Positions 28,441 through 36,178 are shown, counted from the stretch's first letter. The stretch: DNA of 64,000 bases from Deinococcus taeanensis (GCF_020229735.1 NZ_CP083457.1:1-64000); one strand, 5' to 3'. Numbers and translations: made by a program. Notes: generated by a model not told the origin, from the sequence alone.

Positions 28441-28677
28441 TTAGCAGTCGCCGCAGCGGCAAGTATCTTGTCTGCCTGCAGAGCTGTCACGGCAGGAGCC
28501 ATCGGGATTCGAGACGTAAGATGTGACTTGCTTCGATGGCATACCAGTCAGCTTCCATGGGATATAGGATTCGACACAGGCACGGCACCCTGTATCAACC
28601 CGGTAACCCGTGCAACCAGCCGAAGCGAAGCCAAACAACATCATACCTGCTGGCGCAGCAATCTTCAGTTTACCCAT
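28441..28677 (-). CDS. Secreted cysteine-rich small peptide (putative bacteriocin-like precursor)
   Basis: 78 residues from ATG 28677, with GGAAGA seven bases upstream; an in-frame TTG at 28692 would add five residues but overlaps that site. A short basic and hydrophobic N-terminus (MGKLKIAAPAGMMLFGFASAG) looks like a Sec signal. Cleavage would fall near ASA/AGC, and ASAGC could also be a weak lipobox. The remainder has seven cysteines, at 22, 31, 34, 62, 73, 75 and 78, including C-RA-C and a terminal CRCGDC. Disulfides or another thiol modification are likely, given the thioredoxin-like gene directly upstream (33-base gap). No known family is recognised; it does not look like lactococcin 972. 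Its GC (about 54%) differs from the about 36% of its operon partners. Confidence 0.75.
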   Translation of the reverse strand: MGKLKIAAPAGMMLFGFASAGCTGYRVDTGCRACVESYIPWKLTGMPSKQVTSYVSNPDGSCRDSSAGRQDTCRCGDC

Positions 28678-28710
28678 ATTTATTTCTTCCAACGGAGGGT
28701 AGAGTATTGT

Positions 28711-29799
28711 TTACTGCACAAGCCTGGAAGCGGCAAGTGCCTGTATGTGCTCGGCTTTTTTGCCATCTGTAAAGGTCCAAGAACGATATAATACTTCGCC
28801 TTCATATTTTCCATCTTTGACAATGAAAATAGATGGATAGCCTCTTACATTCCAGGCATCGAAAATAGCAGAGCGCGGTTTATCGTTTTCTATGGCATCC
28901 GATATTCGTAAGATACCTGAGTCATATTTAATTGAACTAGACGACGTATTGACATCAACAACAGAAACGTTAATGTTCCTTCGCTGTAGATCTAACAGAA
29001 TTGGGTCAATAGAGGCATCCATGTTTGAACCACATATCGAACATTCTCGAGTCGACTTGACCACTAATACATTGTACTCAGAAGAGAATCTTTTCTTGAG
29101 TGCTTCCTGGATATCGGTGCTCAGAGATTCTAATGGTAACTGATAACCAATTTTTCTGATTTTATTATCAGAGACTTCTATTTTTGTGCCACTAATATAC
29201 TTTTTAACTGCATCACTGACATGCTTCCAATCAAGACCAATATCATTTGCAGAATATCTAACTATTCCCGACTCGTCCAAAATAAATACATATCCACCAT
29301 CATGTATACCTAAGCGCATAAGAAAAGTTTTTGCTTTTTTATCGTCAGTAGCATTCAAGACAGAGACTTCTGATTGAAAACTGGTGATCCCCTCTTGATT
29401 AATAGGATCTCCACTCGTAACCCAACTTCTGGGATACACGATGTGTACGAATTGCAAATCACGCGTAGCTTCACTTGATGAAAGATCTTTGTGTAATAGT
29501 TTGACATTTGGAGAGTATTCACTTCCAAAAGTCAAGAGCATTGGCTTCGACCAGTTAGGCGAATTTCTACATGGAAATGGAGTAAATTTCAGAGGATCAA
29601 TGCGATCTCCGGTTGTTGCCTGTTCTGCAAAGCCTCTAAATTCTTCAAATGACTTCATTAAGACATTCACGTCATTCTCGATTAAGCCAGCCTGTTCATT
29701 AGAAAATCTCAATCCTTCTTTCTTATTAGCTTGAACAAAGAAGAGTGATGCTGCGCCGAAAACAGCAGTAAGACTAATGGATGCAAGAATTATTTTCAT
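28711..29799 (-). CDS. Membrane-anchored tandem thioredoxin-fold protein
   Basis: 362 residues, first gene of the low-GC operon. An N-terminal hydrophobic segment (about 3-23) is a signal anchor. Residues about 85-200 form a TlpA/redoxin-like domain in which the CxxC position is SEYS (93-96), so this domain is probably redox-inactive; the sheet pattern VHIVYPRSW and YVFILDESGIVRYS is kept. Residues about 225-355 form a second thioredoxin fold with the active-site motif C253-S-I-C256 and cis-proline P322 (RGYPSIFIVKDG). It is extracytoplasmic and suited to making, reshuffling or reducing disulfides of the neighbouring Cys-rich peptide (inference). GAGGTGTG precedes the ATG. Confidence 0.8.
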   Translation of the reverse strand: MKIILASISLTAVFGAASLFFVQANKKEGLRFSNEQAGLIENDVNVLMKSFEEFRGFAEQATTGDRIDPLKFTPFPCRNSPNWSKPMLLTFGSEYSPNVKLLHKDLSSSEATRDLQFVHIVYPRSWVTSGDPINQEGITSFQSEVSVLNATDDKKAKTFLMRLGIHDGGYVFILDESGIVRYSANDIGLDWKHVSDAVKKYISGTKIEVSDNKIRKIGYQLPLESLSTDIQEALKKRFSSEYNVLVVKSTRECSICGSNMDASIDPILLDLQRRNINVSVVDVNTSSSSIKYDSGILRISDAIENDKPRSAIFDAWNVRGYPSIFIVKDGKYEGEVLYRSWTFTDGKKAEHIQALAASRLVQ

Positions 29800-29824
29800 T
29801 CACACCTCATTTGCATTCAAAAGG

Positions 29825-29834
29825 ATTATAATCC
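29825..29834 (-). promoter_or_regulatory. Possible -10 element of the low-GC operon
   Basis: GGATTATAATCC (29823-29834) contains a perfect TATAAT on the - strand about 25 bases before the thioredoxin-like ATG. The 12-base palindrome could also be an operator. A matching -35 is not convincing. Confidence 0.4.
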
Positions 29835-30079
29835 TGAGTACAAGCGTTACGATATCCAATGACACTCGAAGAGCAAGCTTAAATTGATGCGGGCAGTCCC
29901 AAAGAGATACCCTATATTTTCGCCTATGCCTTAGTACGTTGCCAAGTTAGCAGGGGTTAGCAGCTGTATTTAACGATTTTCGGTTGACAAGGGCTTTAGG
30001 TGATGCTATTGCTAGCGGCATAGATTCGCATTCATAAGCTGATGGGGCAAGTCGACGTACCGAACCCGCTGCCAGGCCG

Positions 30080-31221
30080 CTCAGTACCCGACAGTTTCTG
30101 TAGGGGTTGAAAAACCGCGAGTGACACGCGAGAACAGTGTGCGTCTCCCGATATCCTGGCCAAACTGACCCGCTGCTTCACCGCGCACTTTCCGGAGTTC
30201 CGCAAGAACCAGGTGGAGCTGCTGTCGCTGATGGTGCTCGCGCTGCTTCAGGCCAAAGATGTCCGGCACGCTGAACTCGCGGCGCGCTTCTCTGGACGCG
30301 CGCAGACCAGCTCGGTGATTCGCCGCGTGGAGCGCTTTTTTGATCGCCATCCACTGTGTCCCGCCGATGTAGCCCATGTTGTCTTGGCGCTGCTCCCACA
30401 GACGCGGCCTCGCGAGTTCATCATCGACCGTACGAACTGGAAATACGGTCAGACGGACGTGAACGTCCTGATGCTGGCGGTGCTGTGGCGCGGTGTGGCG
30501 GTCCCCTTGCTGTACGCGCTGCTGCCCCACGGGGGCAGCAGCGATACGGCGGTGCGCCACACCCTGATGGATGACGCGCTGTGTCTGCTCACGGCGTCGC
30601 AGAGTCGCGTGCTGTACACCGATCGTGAAGTTATCGGGCACGACTGGATCCAGGAGTTGGCGCAATAGGGCATTCCGATCTGTGTGCGCTTGCGACGCGA
30701 CAGCCCAATGGACGAGTGGACGGCCCAAACCTGGCTGGGACGTCTGCAGACCGGCACTGCCGGTCTGCTGGTCGAACACGCCGAGGTCTACGGGCAGCCG
30801 ATGAACGTCGTGTTGACGTTCACGCCGGACGGAGACGCCCTGATCATTGCCAGCAACACCGGCGCCGTCACCGCCATTCAGGCGCAGTATCGTCATCGCT
30901 TCCGGGTCGAGTGCCTGTTCCGAGCGCTCAAAAGCAAAGGGTTCAAATTGGAGAGCACGCCTATGACGCTCCACGATCACGTGGAGCGCCTCCTGTGCTT
31001 GCTGACCCTGACCGACGTCTGGTGCGTGCTGGTGAGCATCCCCGAGATCTGCCCGAACAAACAGCATGGTCGCCGGGCCTGGAGCGTCGTGACGCTGGGC
31101 TTACGGGCCTTGGTGCGCGCCATCAGCCGGAAGGTTGATCACGAAGAGGTGCCCCTCTTACGACTGATTGACCTGTTCATGCCGTCCAAGACGCACATCT
31201 GAGAAACTGTCGGGTACTGAG
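30080..31221 (+). mobile_element. IS4-family-type insertion with perfect 20-bp ends and 9-bp target duplication
   Basis: CTCAGTACCCGACAGTTTCT at 30080-30099 is repeated exactly as the reverse complement at 31202-31221. GCCAGGCCG flanks both sides (30071-30079 and 31222-31230) as a 9-bp target duplication. The element is 1142 bp and lies inside the IS630 transposase gene. Intact ends indicate a fairly recent insertion. Confidence 0.92.
30213..31202 (+). pseudogene. IS4-type transposase broken by one in-frame TAG
   Basis: One frame runs from about 30137 to 31202 with a single amber codon at 30666-30668 (reading ELAQ, stop, GIPICVRLRR). Before the stop: QVELLSLMVLALLQAKD, and the first catalytic aspartate region FIIDRTNWKYGQ. 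After it: the IS4 signature YRHRFRVECLFRALKSKGF and LLCLLTLTDVWCVLV. Apart from the stop the protein is complete, so this could be a single recent mutation. No clear ATG was found for the N-terminus. Confidence 0.85.
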
Positions 31222-32175
31222 GCCAGGCCGTCATGAGCTTCGCTTTCAGCACAGTGATCGAACGGGCACAGAAGTTGCCCAGCACATGCCGTTTGACGTA
31301 CGCCCAGACCAGCTCAATCGGGTTCAACTCTGGGGCGTATGGCGGCAGAAACACCAAGGACAGGCGTTCGTGCAGTTGCACGAACGCCTGTGTTGCCTTC
31401 GCCCGGTGGATCCCCGCGTTGTCCAGCACGACCACGATCTCCCCCCGAATGTGACGCAGGAGATGCTGGAAGAATCGGATGACGTCCCCACGACGAATCG
31501 CCCCAGACTTCGTGTGCTGGAAGAAGCGTCCCTCCGAAGTGATCGCTCCAATTGTGGACAGCTTCTCCCAGTTCGCCCTCAGCGTGACCAAGGGCGTCAC
31601 GCCCTTGGTCGACCAGGTCCGTCGCCGCACGCCCTTCAACGAGAATCCGACTTCATCCAGAGAGACGAGGGTCGCGCCTTGGGCGACCTTTTTTTTCCAA
31701 CTCCGGCGCGACCTGTTCTGTCCAGGAGGCGATCCGAAGTTCATTGCGCTCGGCAGCGCGTCCATCCGGCCTCTGGGGTGTGAAGCCCAACTGGCGAAGG
31801 ATTTCGGACGTGGTCGTGGTGAGACCACACGTCGAAGTGGCGTCCGATCAGATCGGTGACCCGACGTGTCGTCCAGGTCGGATCGGGGAACCCGTGGTGC
31901 ACCGCACCCTCCTGCAGGAGGGTGCGCAGGTGCTCGTGTTGTGCGGCGGTGAGCCGCGAGACCGCACCACCCGCAACGGTGGCCTGAAGGCCACCATTGC
32001 GCCGCAGTCGTGCTTTCCAGGTGGAGACCGTGTGCACAGAGACACCGAAGTGGTCCGCACTCTCTTGGTTGCGGTGGGTTCCGCGCTCAATCCATTCCAA
32101 AGCGGCCAGGCGGCGCTCCTCGAGTTGAGCGCGAGAGGAATGGGTCGGCTGCCAACCAGGCATACGGCAAGCCAA
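31222..32175 (-). pseudogene. IS630-type transposase, frameshifted and split
   Basis: The N-terminal part (from 32175) has a helix-turn-helix (SADHFGVSVHTVSTWKARLRR) and a winged region (TWTTRRVTDLIGRHFDVW). A missing base near 31808 breaks the frame at HDHVR. The catalytic part reads LVSLDEVGFSLKG, VVVLDNAGIHRAK and LPPYAPELNPIELVWAYVKRH, the three acidic DDE motifs. An A8 run (complement of 31689-31696) lies at the junction of the two frames. The C-terminus continues at 30079-30012 (QRVRYVDLPHQLMN), separated by the inserted IS4-type element. Confidence 0.85.
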
Positions 32176-32221
32176 TCAGCTCAGATCTTCGCCGTGATCA
32201 ATAGTGTGCCCGACCCTCTCA

Positions 32222-33166
32222 ATGGCCGGGAGACTTTCTGTCGGATGTTCTGGAGCACCACCCCGTACCATCAGTGGCGTGGCCCTCGAACCTTGGCGTC
32301 AGTTGTTGCAGTCCAGTTCTCCACTCCATGAGGTGCTTCGGGCGTGGCCCCTTCAGGGCGGCGTCTCGGCCACGGTGACCGCTGTGGAACTGCGCTCCTC
32401 AACCGGGCACCTGCAGACGGTCGTTGTCCGCCAGTACGGCCAGATCGACCGGACGCGCAACCCGCATATCGCTCGGGATGAATTCAGACTGCTGAAAATA
32501 CTTCAGTCCGCTGGGCTCTATGTGCCCGGCCCTGTCGCCTTCGACGACACCGCACGCGTCGTCCCGGGGCCTGTTCTCATCACCACCTTTGTTGAGGGAA
32601 CAACCGAGATCGAGCGGTCAGCCCTTCCGCAGGCGGTTGTGGGCCTCGCGGCGTTTCTCCTGCAGTTGCATCAACATGTCGACCGAACGTTGGTGACGAC
32701 CTTTCTGCCCCGGAAGGTCACCTTGTCGCCGTGGCCAGATTCCCCTGACGACACGCTCTCGGAAACGACAATCCGCCGCGTCCTGGACCGGCACTGGCCG
32801 CCGCCGTTGAATGAACTGTGCATGGTGCACGGCGACGTGTGGCCAGGGAACCTGCTGTGGCAAGGGGACCGGTTGGCCGCGGTGATCGACTGGGAAGATG
32901 CGGGGATCAGTGATCCCCTGCTGGATGTGAGCAACGCGCGCCTTGAACTTCTCTTCGCGTTTGGGAAAGAAGCGATGGAAGGCTTCACCGAGGCGTACCG
33001 GGCTCATTCGCAGTGTGACTTCAGCGCGCTGCCACTGTGGGATCTGTATGCCGCGTTGCGGCCGGCAGGACGCCTGCACACGTGGGGCCTGGAACCTGAG
33101 GCTGAGCAGCGGATGCGGGCGCGGCACCGCTGGTTTGTGGAACAGGCATTGGGCGACGCCCGCTGA
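32222..33166 (+). CDS. Aminoglycoside phosphotransferase-family kinase
   Basis: About 314 residues from ATG 32222; GTG 32204 and GTG 32279 (VALEPWRQLL) are alternatives and none has a good ribosome site. The protein-kinase-like fold is clear: VVVRQYGQ with the ATP-side residues, the catalytic loop VHGDVWPGNLLW, and the metal motif VIDWEDAGISDP. APH/choline-kinase enzymes phosphorylate small hydroxylated substrates; resistance is possible but not implied. The IS630 end is only 19 bases upstream, so the native promoter may have been displaced or replaced. Confidence 0.85.
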   Translation: MAGRLSVGCSGAPPRTISGVALEPWRQLLQSSSPLHEVLRAWPLQGGVSATVTAVELRSSTGHLQTVVVRQYGQIDRTRNPHIARDEFRLLKILQSAGLYVPGPVAFDDTARVVPGPVLITTFVEGTTEIERSALPQAVVGLAAFLLQLHQHVDRTLVTTFLPRKVTLSPWPDSPDDTLSETTIRRVLDRHWPPPLNELCMVHGDVWPGNLLWQGDRLAAVIDWEDAGISDPLLDVSNARLELLFAFGKEAMEGFTEAYRAHSQCDFSALPLWDLYAALRPAGRLHTWGLEPEAEQRMRARHRWFVEQALGDAR

Positions 33167-33357
33167 TCCAGGTGAACAGGAGCTTGCCCTGAGGGCGCTG
33201 CATTCTGCTCATTTCAACTTGAAACTGTGTCTTGCGCACGGTTCTTGGCCGCCTCTGGCTGCCCACTGCGGTGCCAGCGCTGAACGGCCGGGCGGCGCCG
33301 CACAGGACCAGCAGGCCGGAACGGAGCAGTGCGCCGCGCCGCTGGAGTTTCCGGGGC

Positions 33358-33840
33358 TCACAACACCAGTTCGACGATGACCACGTTCTTCCAGACACCG
33401 TCGAGTTGCGCGTGCTTCTCGTAGGTGCCGACTTCCCGGAACCCCACGGACGCCAGGAGTTTCCGGCTCGCGGTGTTTTCTGGAAACACGCGGGAGAGGA
33501 GTTTCCAGTACCCCGCTGCCCGGGCGGCGGGGATCAGAGCCTGCATGGCCGCTGTGCCTGCTCCGGTGCCCCGTTTGGCCCGGCCCACGTACACACTGAA
33601 TTCGGCGATGCCGGCGTAGCAGTCGCGGGTGCGGTAGGTGCTGGTGCTGGCCCAGGCGATGATCTGGCCTTCCTGCTCGACGACGACGATGGGGTGTCCG
33701 TCGAACCAGGTTTCGATGTCCTGCGGGGTGCGGGGCCGGGTTTCGAAGGTGCTGCTGCGGTCTTCGATGCCCTGGTTATAGATGCGGGCCAGGTCGGACG
33801 CGTCGGTGGGGGTCGCGGGGCGGGAGTGGTGGGGCATCAT
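33358..33840 (-). CDS. arsN1: GNAT N-acetyltransferase, ArsN1/phosphinothricin-acetyltransferase type
   Basis: 160 residues from the MMPHHSRPAT start, with GGAGG seven bases upstream; either of the two adjacent ATGs could be used. It carries IYNQGIEDRSSTFET, the acetyl-CoA loop RAKRGTGAGTAAMQAL and VGFREVGTYEKHAQLDGVWKNVV, the typical pattern of PAT/ArsN1 enzymes that acetylate phosphinothricin, arsinothricin or related amino acids. It is divergent from the marR-arsN2-monooxygenase operon and shares the inverted-repeat control region. Organoarsenical detoxification is the favoured role from context. Confidence 0.85.
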   Translation of the reverse strand: MMPHHSRPATPTDASDLARIYNQGIEDRSSTFETRPRTPQDIETWFDGHPIVVVEQEGQIIAWASTSTYRTRDCYAGIAEFSVYVGRAKRGTGAGTAAMQALIPAARAAGYWKLLSRVFPENTASRKLLASVGFREVGTYEKHAQLDGVWKNVVIVELVL

Positions 33841-33855
33841 GCAGGACCTCCTGAC

Positions 33856-33920
33856 TGTTGCGTTTGACAACGAGTTCCCTTCAGATGTACGGTCTTTCCA
33901 GATCGTTGTCAAGCTCAACG
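33856..33920. promoter_or_regulatory. Divergent promoter/operator with 18-bp inverted repeat
   Basis: TTGACAACGA (33864-33873) and TCGTTGTCAA (33903-33912) are perfect inverted repeats; with outer bases the arms (33856-33873 and 33903-33920) match at 15 of 18 positions. Each arm places a consensus TTGACA -35 for the gene it points to. TACGGT on + and TACATC on - are plausible weak -10s. MarR binding at both arms would repress both transcripts. Confidence 0.7.
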
Positions 33921-33932
33921 AAAGGAGCAGCC

Positions 33933-34391
33933 ATGACCCACGACGCCGGTGACCTCCTGCGCCGCATCACCCGCCTTCACACGGCCGTTCAGCAGCGCGC
34001 CGCCAGCTGCTGCGGCATTCAGAGCCTCACGCGGTGCCAGCTTCTGACCACCCTCGGCCGTGAAGGCCCCCTGACCCTGGCCGACCTCGCGCGCCGTCTG
34101 GGGGCCGACAAGGGCTGGCTCAGCCGGAACGTCGATGACCTGGTGCAGGGCGGCCTGGTCGACAAGCAGCCCCACCCGGCCGACCGGCGGGCCGTCACCC
34201 TGACGCTCACCCCGGAGGGACAGGCCCAGTTTCAGGCCCTGAACACCGAACTGTGCAGCCAGTCCGCCCGACTGCTCAGCCGCGTTCCCCCGGAGGAACA
34301 GGCGGGCGTGCTGCGGGCGCTTGAAGTCCTGGCTGACGCGCTGGAAGCCGAATACGCCGTTCAGCTCGGGCCGTCATGCACCGCGACGTGA
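33933..34391 (+). CDS. MarR-family regulator with N-terminal cysteine cluster
   Basis: 152 residues from ATG 33933, with AAAGGAG upstream. The winged helix is clear (LTRCQLLTTLGREGPLTLADLARRL, GWLSRNVDDLVQGGLV, HPADRRAVTLTLTPEG). Just before it, the helix RAASCCGIQSLTRCQLL carries three cysteines (CC...C), a spacing that could bind a trivalent arsenical or another thiophilic ligand. It is first in a coupled operon with arsN2 and a flavin monooxygenase and divergent from arsN1. Repression relieved by As(III) or an oxidant is inference. Confidence 0.87.
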   Translation: MTHDAGDLLRRITRLHTAVQQRAASCCGIQSLTRCQLLTTLGREGPLTLADLARRLGADKGWLSRNVDDLVQGGLVDKQPHPADRRAVTLTLTPEGQAQFQALNTELCSQSARLLSRVPPEEQAGVLRALEVLADALEAEYAVQLGPSCTAT

Positions 34392-34834
34392 CGTTCCGGG
34401 AAGCCGCGGCGGCTGACCGGCCTGTGATCGAGGCGCTGCTGACCGCTGCGGGGCTTCCCCTGGACGGTGTTCAGGCACATCTGCCCGGGTTCGTGCTGGC
34501 ATTCCGCGGCGAACAAGGGGCGGGTGTCGCGGGAATCGAGCGTCATGGGGTCCATGGCCTGCTGCGCTCCGTGGCAGTGCGCGCAGATCAACGGGGGCAG
34601 GGCACAGGTCAAGCCCTGACCAGCGAAATGATCCGGCGGGCCCGTGAGGCGGGCCTTGAACGCCTGGTGCTGCTGACCACCACGGCAGACGGGTTTTACT
34701 CGAGGTTCGGCTTCAGCTGCCTCGCGCGCGAAGACCTGCCACCCTGCGTCTTCGCCTCTCCCGGACTTCAGGGCGCCTGTCCAGCGTCAGCCGTCGTCAT
34801 GCAGCTGACGCTGAATGCCGGGGTGTCCCGGTGA
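34376..34834 (+). CDS. arsN2: GNAT acetyltransferase, ArsN2 type
   Basis: 152 residues from ATG 34376, overlapping the MarR gene by 16 bases. It matches the ArsN2 pattern: LLTAAGLPLDGVQAHLPGFVLAF, GLLRSVAVRADQRGQGTGQAL (acetyl-CoA loop) and LTTTADGFYSRFGFSCLAREDLP. ArsN2 proteins are found in arsenic-resistance loci; the acetylated substrate is not established. The stop overlaps the next GTG (GTGA at 34831). Confidence 0.85.
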   Translation: MHRDVTFREAAAADRPVIEALLTAAGLPLDGVQAHLPGFVLAFRGEQGAGVAGIERHGVHGLLRSVAVRADQRGQGTGQALTSEMIRRAREAGLERLVLLTTTADGFYSRFGFSCLAREDLPPCVFASPGLQGACPASAVVMQLTLNAGVSR

Positions 34835-35889
34835 GTCAGCGTCCCGACGTCCTGGTCATTGGCGCGGGGCAGGCCGGTCTGGCCGCCGCGTATCACCTTC
34901 AAGGGCACGGCCTGACGTTTCAGGTTCTGGAAGCGGCGCGACGCCCTGCCGGCTCCTGGCCGCTGCCCTACGCGAGCCTGAAGAGCTTCTCCCCCGCGCG
35001 CCACGCGGCGTTGCCTGGGCTGCCGTTCCCAGGTGACCCCGAGCGGTACCCCACCCGGGATGAAGTCCTCACCTACCTGGAGACGTACGCCGCCCATTTC
35101 CGGTTCCCTGTCGTCCAGGATGCAGAGGTCACCCAGGTTCTGAGGGACGCTGAGGGCTTCCGGGTGCTGACGGCAGACGGCCGGACCTTTTCCTCCCGCG
35201 CCGTCGTGGCAGCCACCGGCACGTTCCGTCGCCCGTTCATGCCGGTCCTGCCCGGTCAGGAAACGTTCCAAGGCAGAACCCTTCATTCCCTGGCCTTCCA
35301 GGCGCCTTCGCCCTTTGCCAGGCGCCGGGTGCTGGTGGTCGGTGCAGGCAACTCGGCGGTGCAGATCGCGGTGGAACTGGCCGGCGGGGCGCGGGTGAGT
35401 CTCGTGGCCCGGATCCCAGTGAAGTTCACCCCGCAGCGCCCCCTGGGGCGGGACATCCACGACTGGCTGACGTGGACCCGCGTCGACCAGCTGACGCTCG
35501 GGCACCTCGGGCGGCTTCCCTCACTGCGCCATGTGTTTGATCCGGGACAGTACCGCGCCGCGTTCCGTGAGGGGCGGCTGGACCAGCGGCCGATGTTCAC
35601 GCAGTTCACCCGTGGCGGTGTGATCTGGCCGGATGGCGTGGAGGAAGCAGTGGACGCCGTGGTGTTCGCAACCGGGTACCGGGCGAACCTGGAGTACCTG
35701 CGGGGCACCGGGGCGCTGGACAGGCAGGGCGAACCGGCGCAGCGTCTGGGGGTGAGCCGGAGCGTGCCGGGACTGTATTTCGTGGGGCTGAGTGGGCAGC
35801 GGGCGGTGGCGTCCGCGACGCTCCGAGGTGCAGGGCGGGACGCTGCCGTGGTGATCCGGCATCTGGCGCGGCGTCCACCGATGACGTGA
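34831..35889 (+). CDS. FAD/NADPH flavin-containing monooxygenase (ArsO-like)
   Basis: 352 residues from GTG 34831. FAD motif VLVIGAGQAGLAAAYHL and NADPH motif VLVVGAGNSAVQIAVELA flank the YASLKSFSPARHAALPG and YPTRDEVLTYLETYA segments seen in ArsO and related Baeyer-Villiger/FMO-type proteins. AVVFATGYRANLEYL closes the FAD fold. As the last gene of the marR-arsN2 operon it probably oxidises an arsenical or sulfur compound (inference). A terminator hairpin lies about 250 bases downstream. Confidence 0.85.
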   Translation: MSQRPDVLVIGAGQAGLAAAYHLQGHGLTFQVLEAARRPAGSWPLPYASLKSFSPARHAALPGLPFPGDPERYPTRDEVLTYLETYAAHFRFPVVQDAEVTQVLRDAEGFRVLTADGRTFSSRAVVAATGTFRRPFMPVLPGQETFQGRTLHSLAFQAPSPFARRRVLVVGAGNSAVQIAVELAGGARVSLVARIPVKFTPQRPLGRDIHDWLTWTRVDQLTLGHLGRLPSLRHVFDPGQYRAAFREGRLDQRPMFTQFTRGGVIWPDGVEEAVDAVVFATGYRANLEYLRGTGALDRQGEPAQRLGVSRSVPGLYFVGLSGQRAVASATLRGAGRDAAVVIRHLARRPPMT

Positions 35890-36140
35890 ACCAAGGACCA
35901 TCCTCGGTGGAGAGCGGGCGGCTGCACGGGGGTGAAAGGCAGGCTCGGCCTGCGCCAACCCGTCATATCAACCCGCGGCGCGCCGGGTCCGCTGCTCGTC
36001 GGCACCTGGGCAGTCTTTCAGTGGGGGCCGTGGAATGCTGGCCGCGTCGCTGGATCAGGCGAAGGCTCCCTTCCAAACAGCCTTCTGCCTTCCAGTCCAG
36101 GGGAGGGGCCTGTCACGTCCCGGCGCGGCCGGCGGGAACC

Positions 36141-36178
36141 GAAAGGCGGCAGGTGGCACAGCCGACCTGCCGCCTTTC
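36141..36178. terminator. 14-bp perfect hairpin between convergent genes
   Basis: GAAAGGCGGCAGGT (36141-36154) pairs exactly with ACCTGCCGCCTTTC (36165-36178) around a 10-base loop. Being A/T-ended on both sides, it can serve as a bidirectional terminator for the monooxygenase operon (+) and the APC permease (-). Confidence 0.8.

Larger units (their letters stand above)
30007..32203 (-). mobile_element. IS630-family element interrupted by an IS4-type element
   Basis: Outer ends TATTGCTAGCGGCATAGATT (30007 on) and TATTGATCACGGCGAAGATC (32203 inward, complementary strand) match at about 16 of 22 positions. The transposase reads leftward from 32175 and is resumed to the left of the inserted element, ending at TAG 30012. 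It is inactive because of the insertion and an internal frameshift. Confidence 0.75.

Noticed and set aside
28441..28677. Assignment of the Cys-rich peptide to the lactococcin 972 family
   Set aside because: Transporter layout is similar, but the peptide's seven cysteines and terminal CRCGDC do not fit that family as I know it.
29984..30012. Possible + strand promoter TTGACA-17-TATTGC
   Set aside because: The -35 is perfect but the -10 matches only three of six bases, coincides with the IS630 end, and no intact + strand gene follows.
33358..35889. Calling this a classical ars operon
   Set aside because: No arsR, arsB/acr3 or arsC is present; only acetyltransferase and monooxygenase genes with a MarR regulator.
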